Notes under the pieces: model-generated | Database searches by the model: none | What the model saw: the letters and a program-made list of their open reading frames with translations, nothing else | Told to the model about the DNA's origin: nothing | DNA from: Laguncularia racemosa | Taxonomy: Eukaryota; Streptophyta; Magnoliopsida; Myrtales; Combretaceae | DNA length: 64,000 bases | Direction of reading: 5' to 3' | Assembly (NCBI GenBank): GCA_037954665.1 | Contig: JBBMOL010000097.1 | Span: 2,046,001-2,110,000 of the forward strand | Made by a program: the position numbers and the translations under genes | Part shown: positions 1 through 11,302 of the stretch, piece by piece | How the letters are laid out: each line of letters starts with the position of its first letter | Numbering within the stretch: position 1 is the stretch's first letter

Positions 1-507
1 TAACAAATGATGATTTTTACGTTTAACCACCCCATTCTATTGAGGAGTATAAGGACATGATCGCTGAGATATATTGCCATTTTGTTACAGGAAGGTTTGA
101 AACTCATGTGATACATATTCACTGCCATTATTAGACTTTAAAATCTTAATATAGGAGGAAAACTGAGTCTTAATATAAGCTACAAATGTTCGAAAAACAG
201 TAAACACCTCATCTTTGGTTTGCAAGAAATATATCCATGCGAATCGACTATAGTCATCAATGAAGGTCACAAAATATTTATATTGTGCATGTGAAATAAC
301 TGGCGCAATGCCCTAAACATCATTATGGATAATCTCAAAACATTCATCAGCACGTTTACCATAAGTAGAAAATGGTAAGATTTTGCTCTTCCCTAACTTA
401 TAAGTAGAGCAATCAAAAGACAATGTATGAGTAGAACCCTGAACTTTATTACTAAGAAAACCATGTTTCATTAAATTAAGCAAAATCACATTGTTTGGAT
501 GGCCTAA
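1..507 (-). pseudogene. Ty1/copia integrase core remnant
   Basis: Minus-strand continuation of the copia polyprotein, in the same frame as the segments above it. It starts with a GAG-pre-integrase motif of the W-H-R/x-L-G-H-P-N type and runs into the rve integrase core (DDYSRFAWIYFL at about 270-235). The frame is closed by single-codon stops: TGA inside the HRxLGHPN motif (508-510), TAG before GIAP (about 313), and two more before base 45. Two of the three catalytic DDE positions are changed. The second Asp is Asn (AAT, 130-132), and the Glu of the GVVxRKN motif is Lys (AAA, 22-24). The enzyme, which would join element DNA into the genome, cannot be active. The RT and RNase H domains should lie off the left edge. 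Confidence 0.85.
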
Positions 508-510
508 TCA

Positions 511-1410
511 TCTATGCCATATTGCATCCTTATTTTCAACAATCATAGAAGCTAAAGATAAATTTCTGGGAATAGTAAATTGCAATGGAAATAATCTTCC
601 CACTTTAGGTCCCCTCGCGATCACCTTCCTCAACACTTGATCTTGCACAACACAACCACCACGAGAGAAATGTACATCACAATTATTCTCCACTAGCTGA
701 CCAACATAAATTAAGCTAGTATATAACTTAGGAGCAACAAAAACATGACGAAACAAATGTCCAATATCACCAATAGCAGTAATTGGCAGATTAACACCAT
801 TAGCAATTTGAATATTTTGTCCTCCACCATACTGCCTTAAATTTTGTAAAAAATCAGATGAACCAGTCATATGATTGAATGCCCTATAATTAACATACCA
901 AGCAAAAGAAATTGTTTTACCTTGTCCATGAAGTCCAAGGGCAAAGAATGCTGTGATAATCATTTGTTGAACCATTTTTGGAGTCATAATAGCTTGATTG
1001 CTAGTTGTAGATGGAGAATCAATAGCAGTGGACATTGGAACAACAATTGTAAAAGCTTGAGCCCTCCTATTTTCTAGACGTATAGGACAGTCCTTTATAA
1101 TATGTCCACTCTTCTTACAATAATTGCAAAATTTCTTACCACAGTTACACGCAATATGTCTAAACTCCTTGCAACTGTAACACTGCATTTGTCCCTTTTC
1201 CTTATTCTTCCCTTGGGCAGCATAGGCTACATTAACTATTGTTGATGTCCCATCAAATGTATTCATAACAAATTGTGTAGCCAATTGTTGTTCTTCCCTC
1301 AACAGTTCACCCAGACATACATCCAAAGAAGGAACTGCATTTCTGTTTAACAACCCACCTCGGATAACTTCAAATTCTGATCGCAGTTTCATCAAAAACT
1401 GATCACGCAT
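511..1410 (-). pseudogene. Ty1/copia gag C-terminus, zinc knuckles and protease remnant
   Basis: Longest open stretch of the copia polyprotein (300 codons). In order: a gag helical segment, two adjacent CX2CX4HX4C zinc knuckles (CYSCKEFRHIACNC and CNYCKKSGHIIKDC, about 1190-1085), and a retropepsin region near 900-840. In the first knuckle the usual Gly before His is Arg. In copia protease the catalytic motif is D-S/T-G-A before SNHMT. Here it reads N-Y-R-A-F-N-H-M-T, so the active-site Asp is gone. It is in frame with the gag segment above and the integrase below, separated only by stop codons, so this is one decayed polyprotein rather than separate genes. Confidence 0.85.
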
Positions 1411-1872
1411 ACTAACTTCATGAACTTTTTTAAGACTAGCTAAAGCCTCCTTAGGTACCTCAGGATAGATAATACCAGAATACTCATTCCATAGGTTGAG
1501 AAATCCAGAATAATATTGTTCAATAGAGATATTACCTTGACTAAAAGCCCTGATCTCAAGTTTAAGCTAAAATTGCCTTGCATTATTTCCTTAATGATAG
1601 ATGCTCTTCAAATAATCCCACATCTCTTTGGCAGTATCAAAAGAACGTAAATTGTTCACCATATGAGCTTCAATAGATGCTAAAATCCAAGAGATAATCC
1701 GAGCATCATTTGCCTCCCATTTAAGAAGTTCTTTCTCATTTGTAGGAGCAGTAGAAGATCCATCAATGTGACCCCAAAGTTCCTTCCCTTTCAAAAACAT
1801 TTGAAACTGAAATTCCCATGTGGCATAATTTTTTCCAGTAAATTTGATAGCTAAAGTGTTCTCCATAGACAT
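1411..1872 (-). pseudogene. Ty1/copia gag N-terminal region (UBN2/DUF4219-like)
   Basis: The ATG at 1872 begins MSMENTLAIKFTGKNYATW, the usual start of plant copia gag of the UBN2/DUF4219 type, with W-D/E-Y-L-K-S-I-Y near the end of the first block. Two in-frame stops interrupt the frame before the next open segment: TAA at 1591-1593, then TAG about seven codons on. Each is one transition away from a Gln codon. The ATG lies about 160 bases inside the primer-binding site, a normal leader length, with A-rich tracts (1901-1917, 1985-2000) between. Gag packages the element RNA in a cytoplasmic particle. Confidence 0.85.
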
Positions 1873-2030
1873 TCTAAAAAATCAAAAGCAAATCCAAAAC
1901 CAAAAAAAAAAAAAAATCAATCAAGAAATCTCAAGCCAAGATGTTGATTAGAAATCAACCCAGAAAACTATAAAAGGGTATGCAAAAAAAAAAAAAAAAA
2001 TCAAATATTCTTCTATGGATTCTACAGAAT

Positions 2031-2044
2031 TGGCTTTGATACCA
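2031..2044 (-). other. Copia primer-binding site (initiator Met-tRNA type)
   Basis: Read on the minus strand it is TGGTATCAAAGCCA, close to the plant consensus TGGTATCAGAGC complementary to the 3' end of initiator tRNA-Met. It abuts the LTR end (ATTGTCA) with no gap, which fixes both the element orientation and the LTR boundary. Confidence 0.85.
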
Positions 2045-2496
2045 TGACAATATTTTTGAGAAGTCCAATTTACTTTGTTTGTCTTTCTATTAAATACAAA
2101 ACCTCTTTACTACTATTTTTGGTATGAATGCATAGACATAGCTAATTATCTTAATTGACAAGTAACACACTAAATATTGATATATTCTATTCTAGGTAAG
2201 AAAATATACACCATATAAAAATATATTGCTACATTGACTTTAGGCTGGCAGAGATATTGCTATACTTGCTCTAAGCTGGTAGCTTGTCTTGAACTCTTTT
2301 CTACCATTGATAGCTCAAATAAAAAATTTAGAGCTTTTAATCTTAAAAATTTAGGTTTTGACTTTAAAGGATATTGAGAAGTAGATTGTGTAGGATGTTG
2401 AAGATAGAAAGAGTACATTAGGGACTAGTTAGTTCGTGGGAGAAATGTTAATTTCATAGTCATTTAAGAAAGAGAGCATAGTGGCTCTATTTGTCA
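2045..2496 (-). repeat. Copia 5' LTR
   Basis: The inner border is set by the primer site. The outer border is proposed from a 6-bp terminal inverted repeat: TGACAA at 2045-2050 and TTGTCA at 2491-2496, giving a 452-bp LTR with TG...CA ends. That is a usual length for plant copia LTRs. The partner LTR is outside the window, so the target-site duplication (it would be CAACC at 2497-2501) cannot be tested here. Confidence 0.65.
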
Positions 2497-5111
2497 CAAC
2501 CTTTAAGGGGCATAGTAGGATTGCCTAAATATCACATGTGTACCCTCAATATAAATTAAATTATATTTAGTCATAATAGATATAATTAATTAATATATTA
2601 AAATAATCATGGAGACTAATATTCCATAATTTGACAAAACTAGAATTGGAATTCCCTACTAAATTTGTAAAATAGGGTAGTAACAACTTTAAAAGATCCG
2701 GGTTAAAAGAAAATTAAATTTTGAAATAAATAAATAAATGTTCAAGTTTTAGATTTCTGGTTACATAACCTAAGTTTAGATCAAATGATATTTTATCTTA
2801 TTCTTTAATGTTTAAATATGAAACATTTATCACTTGGATTTTAGCCAATTCATAGCTTTGATTTAACCTAAAAAAGAAATTGTTAGGATGTAAGTTACAA
2901 TTGCTTGGTGAGATCATCTTTCATATCATACCAAAAGCAATAGCAACCAAGTTATCAATCATTAACATGCTATAACCATATGAATGCAATAGTACACATA
3001 GCCATTTGGAAAATGTGTGCAGCTTGGATTTACACCCTTCGAATGCTAGGGGTTGGGAAATAAGTTCCAACACATTAACTCCAGGTTTTAATCACTTTAG
3101 GAGATGGCCCTTTTGGCTCTTAGATTCAATACCTCAGTGCAAGCTTTAAGTTTAAGTGCAAATTATAAAACATTTAGTCTTTAGTCACAAGCCAGGCTTA
3201 AGTAAATTATTTATTATTATGTATATTATCTTTCATTTTGAAAATAATAAATGTGATAATATGTAACTATGTCTAAGAGTGTGGATGTAAGAGGCACATG
3301 TAGTATAATCTCCCTCTTAAACGGTGAATCCTTAAATGGAGCCTCAATCAAAGGATTGTATTTCTCGGTATTAAGTAGTTCCCAAAGGTTAGGGTGATGT
3401 TACATTGAGCGGAGAATCACCATCGTATGACCTCCCTATACTACCACATGATGTTGATGGCCTTTTTCATGCAAGTTTTACAATACATGTCCAATTTAAT
3501 TATAATTTCGATAATTATTAGGCACCTTATAGGGAAATCAATCGAATATAATAGCCATTCAATAAAAGATGCAACAAATAGTCTTTTGCTCCACATAATT
3601 AAAATAATTTCACAAAACAGAGCAACCAATATCAAATGCACACATATCCCATTTCCCTACGCTATTCATTTTCATATCATTAAATTATTGTACAATTATG
3701 CTACAAATACAAACAAGTATAATAATTATAGAGAGTGACTCACCAACCATGGGTACATCATAAATAATATCAAGTTTACTTAAGACATAAAAGTTTAAGA
3801 GATTTAGGTCTTAGAACACAAATGACTATTCTTAGCTAAATAAGCTAGCTGTTTCTCACAATTCTGTCGGTTAGAACCAAATTCATTGAATGAAATTTAT
3901 TTATTCTAACTCTATTTTCAACGAATAAAATGTCGATTCAACAATCCAAAAGTTTAGTTTCGCATAAATTTATTATAATTTCATAAAGGTATATCTAGTT
4001 TGTGTGATAGGTTGGACCATATGGAACTTCTAATTCTCTTTAACAATTTTTCCAGCTTTATGAATGTTTAATCAATTAAATTAATTTTATAAGTTAAACA
4101 TGGTTTGTTAACTTAATGATTATATCACTTAAATTAGTTTAGGCATGAGCATGTTGGGGTTTTGGCCCTATATGTATGTGCATGTACATATTTTGAAATA
4201 TATAACTATTTTAGTAAGTTTGATTAAGAATTAATAAACTGCAACTTAAGCCTTAATGTTTGATCTAATAAACTGTTTTCCTATGCTTGATTAAGTACTA
4301 TTTCGGCATAAAAGATCGGGGAGATATGCTTTTAGAAAATATAATGATATATTTTCTAATTGTTATTCATGGTAAAGTTAAAATGTGTATTTCCATGTGT
4401 TAAACCCTTAGGCAATTTATCAATACATGCACTATACAATCTTCTGGAAGTTAGAATCTTGAATTACTTTCAATAAAGTTCCGGTTTCCGTGTACTTTTA
4501 ATGCAATATATACACAAACTTCTTTTTTTTTTTTCTTTTATTATTTTTTAAGGAAATATTGATGCCCATTGAATTCATATCTAAAACAAGAGTTATTTGC
4601 TATAAAAGAAAAGTAAAATAAGATTACATATTTATATTTGAAGGGGAACCTCATGGCATGGGTGTATGTACATGCATTATATATTTAATTCTAAAGTCTC
4701 ATGTGCTTAACGATCGTGAGCCCTGAAGGATGGAAATGAAGACAAAAGAAGAGGAAGAAGTAGGGCATGGAGGTTGGAGTTTTTATGATTCGTACGTACT
4801 CTGTTCTTGGTTGTAAAAACAGGGGCTTTTCTATTTGGTTCATGAAAACGAAGCTGCTCGTGTTCAAATGGAGAAAAAGATAATTGAAGAAGAAGATGGA
4901 AGAGAAGGCCTTATTATACATGTAACGTATGATAAATAACTACTAATATACGATAAAAAACGTTGTATCGATTTGAGAGTTTATTTATTATTTTGATTTC
5001 AGTTTTGTATCACTCCAATTGTTTTCTAATTAACCTAGACTAAATTTTTTACTCTATCAACTTTTATGAAGTATACGCATTAGTTTTATTTTATTTTTTT
5101 CATAACCTTTT
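2497..5111. other. AT-rich intergenic DNA, no gene seen
   Basis: No recognisable coding region, RNA gene or bounded mobile element. Short open frames at 3427-3738 (+), 3441-3641 (-) and 4691-4921 (-) have AT-driven composition (Ile, Asn, Phe and Leu rich) and no domain I recognise. A purine-rich patch at 4725-4910 is the only change in composition. Confidence 0.5.
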
Positions 5112-5899
5112 TGATAGGGATTACGGATATATACGTAGAAGCTCACATTAGTATTATTAGTATGTATGATACGAAGATTTTTATATTTAATTGTTTTATT
5201 TAGATTATTAGATTTAGTTATATTATTATTTTTTGTTTTATGAAAATATTTTAGTTTTCTTTATAGCTATTTATTAGCTGTTAGATTGTCTTTAAATGTA
5301 GAGTCTATATTTATCATTTTCTTTATATCAATAGTCTCTTTTATTAGGATTTTGAATAAGATTGATAGAATATTATTGAATTGAATTATTTTCTTCAAGA
5401 TTAGAGTGATCTCGTCTTATTCTTCAATGGTGTAAGACCATCATAAAATTCTTTGGTGGTGTGAGGCCATCAACAATTATTCGTTCTATTGATTAATTCA
5501 TATTCTAATATTTTATTTTTCTTTGTTTGCTTCGATTACAAGATTCAACAACCAACTTTCATCATCATCTCCAACAATATCAAGGATGTGTAGGGATTGT
5601 TAATTGCAATTGTAGTGGCTTTTAAAATAATGTTGAAGGAATATTGGCTTTTGGAGATTGAATTGGGTCAATTGTTCATCACAAGGTGTTAGAGTCAACG
5701 TTTGAAAATTCTTAATACGTGTGGTTTTTTGGCAAATTCAATAACAGGTTTGATAAAAAAAAAAAAAGTTTTGATCCTTTATCATTACTTGTGATGAATT
5801 TTCTTGCATTCTTTATTATAGTTTTTACTAAATTTAATTTCCGTATCTATACATATTGTTTTTATTTCTTTAATTACTTCTGCTTTTGTGCTTGCATCA
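5112..5899 (+). repeat. Chromovirus 5' LTR (788 bp)
   Basis: Begins TGATAGGGATTACGG and ends GCATCA, with a 4-bp inverted repeat TGAT/ATCA at the ends. It matches 9847-10250 base for base with scattered substitutions: the starts, the segment AAGATTTTTATATTTA, and the GTGTGAGGCNATCA block. The primer site follows after a 5-base spacer. The U5 part (about 5520-5899) has no counterpart in the shortened 3' LTR. Confidence 0.85.
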
Positions 5900-5904
5900 A
5901 TTTT

Positions 5905-5916
5905 TGGTATTAGAGC
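5905..5916 (+). other. Chromovirus primer-binding site
   Basis: TGGTATTAGAGC, one transition from the initiator-Met type TGGTATCAGAGC, five bases after the LTR end. This sets plus orientation for the element. Confidence 0.85.
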
Positions 5917-6000
5917 TTAGATCATTGTTCTTTCTTAGAATTTTTTTTTCTTTTTCAAAAAAAAGAAAAAAAAAGTTCTAATATCGGAAAGACTTGTAGT

Positions 6001-6440
6001 GGTATAACTTTTAGAAAGGACTCACCTACGGAAAATAATATTCTTGAACTATTGAATCAATCAATATCTAAGATGGATGAACTTACAACTACCATAGGTA
6101 CAATACATCATAAATTAGAAACCTTTTTATGTTGCATAGATGTCTTAGAAGCTACCAGGTTATTTATCAGTCAAGATGAGGATGAAGAAACTGTAAATCA
6201 AGCCCTAAATAGGAATTTTGACTTAAAAGATGACCTACCCCATAGATGACACCATTAGAGGAATCTTAGAGTTCTAAACATTTGTAGAGTTGAGCCAATG
6301 TGTCATAGGATGCCACATAGGAATTTCCAGGAAGATAACTTGGGCTTAACTTTTGATGAGGGCAATTTGAATGTTGTTAGGTGTCTTATTACCCAGCTTA
6401 GAAAGAAGGATGATTGGAGATGAACTAGCATATTCCATAC
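6001..6440 (+). pseudogene. Chromovirus gag remnant (mostly deleted)
   Basis: Only about 550 bases separate the primer site from the protease, where a chromovirus gag normally needs about 1 kb or more, so much of the capsid region is missing. A 65-codon open stretch (6052-6249) reads through an acidic segment (SQDEDEETVNQALNRNF). It continues in the same frame, with stops, toward the protease. No zinc knuckle is visible. I infer a deletion inside gag; I cannot place its ends. Confidence 0.55.
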
Positions 6441-7047
6441 CTACACAAAATGTAATGGTCACAATTGTAAAGCAATCATTGATGGGGGTAGCAGTCTGAA
6501 TATAGTTTCACAAGTTGCTATGTTTAAGTTAGGTCTTAAACTAGAATCACACCCTAATCCTTAGAAGGTAGCTTAGTCTTTACCTGTCACTCAGAGATGT
6601 CTAATTCCTTTACAGTTTGCTACGTATACAAATAAGATTTGGTGTGATGTTGTCCCTATGGGTATTACACATGTCTTTTTAAGTAGACCTTGGTTGTATA
6701 ACCTAGATGTGGCTCATTAGGGTAGGGCTAACACATATGTATTCATGCGCGATGGTAAGAAAATTAAGCTTAGTCCTTCTTTACCAAAAGAACTTAAGGT
6801 TAGTACCAATAAATGGTTAGTTAATGCCATAGATTCCAAGGAACCCCTCCATGTTTTGAGTGCAAGAGAATTTGAGCTTGAGTCTAAAGAAAGCACTTTA
6901 TACGCTTTAGTGGTTAAGGAAGTCAAGGAGTGTAATCCTGAGCTAGAGTTAGACATACCTATAGAGGTGAAACCTTTAATTGAGGAGTCAAAAGACCTTA
7001 CATTAGATGAGCTTCCAAATGGTTTACCACCTATACATGATATATAA
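6441..7047 (+). pseudogene. Chromovirus protease region
   Basis: In the same frame as the gag remnant. The aspartic protease motif reads A-I-I-D-G-G-S-S, with the catalytic Asp codon at 6481-6483. It is followed by LNIVS and, about 65 codons on, by LSRPWLYNLD, equivalent to the family's LGRPW flap-side motif. Stop codons interrupt near 6562, 6573 and 6718. The tail (6745-7047) is open and ends at the linker to RT (NGLPPIHDI). The protease would cleave the Gag-Pol polyprotein; this copy is broken although its active-site Asp survives. Confidence 0.8.
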
Positions 7048-8500
7048 TACATTACATGGATCAACCTTGCTTAACCTACCCCATTATAGGATGAATCCTA
7101 GTGATTATGCAGAGTTAAAAAGGCAAGTAGATGGTTTGTTGCAGAAGCATTTTATTAAGGAGAGTCTTAGTCCCTGTGTTATGCCTGTACTCCTTACTCT
7201 TAAGAAAGATGAAAGTTGGCAGATGTGTGTAGACTCATGGGCCATTAACAAGATCACCATTAAGTATAGATTTCTAATCCCTAGGTTAGATGACATGCTA
7301 GATTTACTTTCAGGGTCTAAGTGGTTTTCTAAGATTGACCTTAGAAATGGATACCTTCAGATTAGGATTAAACTAGGGGATGAGTGGAAAACAACCTTTA
7401 AAACAAAAGAGTTTGTATGAGTGGTTAGTTATGCCATTTAGGTTGATTAATGTACCATCAACTTTCAAAAGAGTGATGGCACAAGTGTTAAGATTGTTTA
7501 TAGGAAAGTTTCTTATGGTGTATTTTGATGATATCTTAGTTTATAGTCATACCCAAGAGGAGCATCTATTACGCCTAAGAAAATTATTTGAGGCACTTAA
7601 GCATAAGGAACTTTATGTGAACTTAAAAAAGTGTGCCTTTTTGATAACTCAGGTAATTTTCCTTGGTTTTGTTGTGTCAACAGAAGGAGTGAGAGCAGAC
7701 CCTGAGAAAATTAAGGCAATAGTTGAGTTGCTTGAACCAAAGAGCCTTCATAATGTTAGGAGTTTCCACATTCTTGCCACTTTTTATAGGAGATTCATTA
7801 GAGGTTTCAGTACTATTATGTCCCTGATCACAAACTGCATTAAGAAAAGGGAATTTAGTTGGACCAAAAGTGCATCTAAAGCATTCATGAAAACTAAGAA
7901 AAGAATGACTAAAGCACCTGTGCTTAAGTTACCTAGTTTCTCTAAAGAGTTTGAGGTTGCTTGTGATGCATTTAACATAGGCATAGGTGGAGTACTTAGT
8001 CAAAAGGGACACCTTGTAGCTTTCTTTAGCGGGAAACTGAATAAAGCAAAACAAAGGTACTAAACCTATGATAAAGAATTTTATGCAGTGGTGCAAGCTT
8101 TAAAACATTAGAGACATTGTTTGTTGTCTAATGAATTTGTGTTGTATGGTGATCACTAGGCTCTTAAGTATCTCAATTCATAAAAGAAACTTGGAGCCAA
8201 ACATGCTAAGTGGATTCAATTTTTGCAGTACTCATTTGTCTTGAAACATAAAATTGGAGTTGAGAATAAACTTGTTGATGTTCTAAGTCGCATCCATCTA
8301 CTAGTAAGTACTTTAATTGTTGAGGTTCTTGGTTTTGAAAAGATAAGAGTGCAATATGCGACTTGTCCTGATTTAATAGAGATCCATCCATTGTTGTTTG
8401 ACGATCAGTTAGCACTTTATGTTGGTTATGTTCTTAAGGATGGTTACTTGTTTAGAGGTGATAGATTATGCATTCCAAAAACTTCTTTGAGGATTTTTTT
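7048..8500 (+). pseudogene. Chromovirus reverse transcriptase and RNase H
   Basis: RT starts with LPHYRMNPSDYAEL (frame 2) and shifts to frame 3 near 7411, between the motif A block and YEWLVMPF. RT motif A (FSKIDLRNGYLQIRI) is present, and the YxDD box is intact as YFDD (7521-7532). RNase H follows from about 7930 (VACDAFNIGIGGVLSQ) with the catalytic Asp context kept. Stops fall near 8061, 8107 and 8181. The segment ends in a run of 16 T at 8494-8509, where the frame changes again. Copies element RNA into DNA in the family; not functional here. Confidence 0.9.
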
Positions 8501-9520
8501 TTTTTTTTTATCTTAGAATTACATGTTGGAGGTGTCGTTGGTCACTTTGAGAGAGATTAAACCATAGCCATGGTTGAGGATAGATTTTATTGGCCTAGCA
8601 TTAAAAGGGATGTGGCTAGGGTTGTGAGGTAGTGTCATACTTGTCAACTTTCTCAGAATAAGAAACAAAATACAAGTCTTTATATACCTTTATTTGTTCC
8701 ACATTCAACTTGGTAGTACATTAGCATTGACATTGTATTAGGTTCACCTGTGGCTCCTAAGAGACATGATTTAATCTTAGTGGTAGTAAATTGTTTTTCT
8801 AAGATGGCACATTTTATATCATACAGCAAAACTATAGATGCCTCTCATATAGCAAAATCATTCTTTTGTGAGGTTGTTAGGTTGCATGGGTTACCTAAAA
8901 CCGTAGTGTTAGATAGGGATGTCAAATTTGTTAGTTACTTTTGAAAGATGTTATGGGAAATGCTAGATATCAAGTTACTGTTTTCTTTTACCTTTCACAC
9001 CATACCGATGGTCAAATTGAAGTAGTTAATAGGAGTATTGGTGATTTGTTGAGGTGTTTGGTTGGTGACCATGTGTCTACTTGGGATCAGATCCTTCCTA
9101 TGGTAGAATTTACTTATAATAGTTCAATAAATAGATCAACTGGATTAAGTCCCTTTGAAGTTTTATAAAGCTATCAACCTAGAAGCTGCATTGATCTTAT
9201 CCTACTCCTATTAACATATAGACCTTCTGAATTCGTTGAATCATTTACCACCTATATTTGTGACGTAAATGCGGAAAATTAGAAAGAAAATTAACTTAAT
9301 CAATGAATTATATAAGTTTGTTCTAGATATTCATCGCAAGTATCGGGAATTTAAAGAGGAAGATTTGGTGATTGCTCGGATCAGGCTAGAGAGGTTTCCA
9401 CGAGGTTTTTACAAGAAATTACATGCTAGAAGCATGGGACCTTTTAAGGTTTTGAAGAAGATTAGTGCAAAATGCTTATGCTTTAGAGCTACCACTAGAT
9501 ACAAGTATTAGTAATATTTT
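8501..9520 (+). pseudogene. Chromovirus integrase
   Basis: The HHCC zinc domain reads from about 8519 (LHVGGVVGHFERD ... CHTCQLSQ). The core follows: ISIDIVLGSP (first Asp), VLDRDVKFVSYF (second Asp) and HTDGQIEVVNRSIGDL (Glu), so all three catalytic positions are still present, unlike the other integrases in this window. The frame shifts 2 to 1 near 8941 and 1 to 2 between 9168 and 9269. The C-terminal part keeps the GPFKVLKKI motif. Stops occur near 8558, 8629 and 8714. Confidence 0.9.
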
Positions 9521-9649
9521 CAATGTTGAGGATCTCTTCCCTTACCATGAGCCAATCAAGATTATAGACTTGTCAATTGAGCTAATGCCTACATTTCTTG
9601 CTCTTCCAAATTTCTTACTATTCCACATGTTCCACCACTGAAAGGAAAG

Positions 9650-9832
9650 AAAGAAGAGATTAAAAATATTATTGATGATTAGATTATTAGTGATGGTAAA
9701 TATTTTCTTGTCAAATGGGTAGATTGTTCACTTTCAAATGCTACGTGAATTATCGAGTCAGAGCTTCAGAGAATCAATCAAGATTTTTATGAGCAATGCA
9801 TCAATTTTAATTCATTAGAGGTGAATCTTCCT
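9650..9832 (+). pseudogene. Chromodomain at the integrase C-terminus
   Basis: After NVEDLFPYHEP (about 9527) the reading frame gives IKNIIDD, a stop, IISDGKYFLVKWVD, NAT, a stop, IIESEL: the beta-strand plus W-x-x-x pattern of a chromodomain (F-L-V-K-W). This domain is diagnostic of chromoviruses and directs integration toward marked heterochromatin in the family. The Trp of the usual C/T-W-I/V-E motif is now a TGA stop. Confidence 0.75.
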
Positions 9833-9837
9833 AAGCC

Positions 9838-9846
9838 GGGGAGAGA
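9838..9846 (+). other. Chromovirus polypurine tract
   Basis: GGGGAGAGA lies directly before the 3' LTR start (TGATGGGGATC), the expected position for plus-strand priming. Confidence 0.85.
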
Positions 9847-10250
9847 TGATGGGGATCACAGATACATACATAGAAGCTCAAGTCAACGTTATCGGCCTGT
9901 ATGGCATAAAGATTTTTATATTTAGTTATTTTATTTAGATGATTAGATTTAGTCATATTATTATCTTTTGTTTTATAAAAATATTTTAGTTTCCTTTATA
10001 ATTATTTATTAGCTATTATATTATCTTTAGATTGTAAGGTTTGTATTTGTTATTTTCTTTATATAAATAATATCTTTTATTAGGGTTTTGAACAAAATTG
10101 ATAGAACATTATTGAATTATATTATTTTCTTCAAGATTGGAGTGATTCCGTCTTATTCTTTGGTGGTGTGAGGCTATCATAAAATTCATTAGTGGTATAA
10201 AGCCATCAACAATCTTTCCTTCTATTGATTAATTCATATTCTATTATATT
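9847..10250 (+). repeat. Chromovirus 3' LTR, truncated
   Basis: Aligns with the first ~410 bases of the 5' LTR from its TG start, then diverges after the shared block ATTGATTAATTCATATTCTA. About 380 bases of U5-side sequence are missing, so no downstream target duplication can be read. Confidence 0.8.
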
Positions 10251-10734
10251 TTATTAATAATTACTTTTAAAATATACATCTTATATGTAGAATTTTTATT
10301 TTTTTTATTTTTTTTATAATTAATCATAATTAATTTTTTTCAAGCTTGAACCGGGACTCCCTTTGGCCTCCTAAATCCACCCCTGGGTGTACGTGTTGAG
10401 CTCTCTCCTAAATTGTTTTGTTAATTTTTTTTGGGGTCATTTCTCGCATCCAATTCCAGTGCGGTGTTTTGCTTTGCTTTTGCTAATTTTCTTCTTTTCT
10501 GACTAATTTCCGGCAAGTTCCTTAATGCTTCACTGAGTCGACTCGGTTTATCTATTTGTTATTTTTTTTCTAAGATTGCAATGACTCAGTAAACAGTGGA
10601 TTAATATAGTGTTAACAAAGTCAGTACACGGGAGTACGACGCATGAGACTGTCACATCAGAAAAGACATGGCCCTTACGGAGCTTTGGCCTGTGTTACAT
10701 AAGCTGACACTTCTTAACTTTTTTCAAATGGAGA
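10251..10734. other. AT-rich spacer, no gene seen
   Basis: AT-rich DNA with one more GC-rich patch (10345-10400, around CCGGGACTCCCTTTGG) that looks repeat-derived. No reading frame or element boundary could be supported. Confidence 0.4.
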
Positions 10735-11302
10735 GAGAGTCTTCATCCTTCCACGATAGTCTAGATAAGCCTATCGGAGGAATAAGCGAAACGGAATCTT
10801 CACCCTCCTGCACATGTGCTTCACGAGCCAAAAAGTCGGCTATCCTGTTGTTCCGGGAGGGGTAAAAAGGAGCTTCGATTCCTTAAATTCTGCCAACAAT
10901 TAATTCCTTTCAAGCAAACAAATCATTGGAAGAGTAATGGTTTGCTACATTGTTTGATAGCAGCAGATATATAGCCGTTTTTCAGTCTATCCGGATTTCA
11001 ATATGTTCCAGGTTTAGCCTTAAGCATTGGTCAAGTCCCCAGAATAGGCTCTAGAACGAACCTGTCAAAACATCTATGCTTCCCAGTTTTTTTGTGTAGC
11101 CAATAATCCATTCACCATGTTCATTTTGAATGACTGTCCTGCTTGTAGCTTGTTTCGAAATAGGGCAGTATAAGGCATCACAGTTAAGTTTCAACCAACC
11201 GTGTGGAGGAGGGCCCCATGAGATAGCATGCGGAGACAGGAATTTGCATCTTTTCTTATAAACGTGCAGTGTGAAATACCACAAAGTCAACAAAAGTATC
11301 AA
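10735..11302 (-). pseudogene. LINE-type RNase H (RVT_3) remnant
   Basis: The minus-strand frame from 11302 gives WGPPPHGWLKLNCDAL, the start of the plant RVT_3 RNase H fold with its first catalytic Asp. Then come NEHGEWIIGYTKKLGS and, after a frame change near 11040, LEHIEIRIDSKTAIYLLL (Asp of the second strand). Finally comes N-R-I-A-D-F-L-A-R-E-A-H (about 10835-10800), equivalent to the family's N-x-x-A-D-x-L-A helix. The order matches a C-terminal RNase H as found in plant LINEs. At least one frameshift and several stops. No adjoining RT is visible, so it may also come from a stand-alone RVT_3 gene. Confidence 0.8.

Noticed and set aside
871..1077. Plus-strand 68-codon frame inside the copia element
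   Set aside because: Opposite strand of the zinc-knuckle/protease reading frame; composition mirrors it.
3427..3738. A 103-codon plus-strand gene
   Set aside because: Ile/His/Asn-rich reading of AT-rich DNA with an equally long antisense frame and no recognised motif.
4691..4921. A small secreted peptide gene on the minus strand
   Set aside because: The hydrophobic start looks signal-like, but no known peptide motif (CLE, IDA, RALF, DVL types considered) is present and it comes from a purine-rich patch read backwards.
6717..7064. Minus-strand 115-codon frame in the chromovirus
   Set aside because: Antisense of the protease-RT linker, which has clear family motifs on the plus strand.
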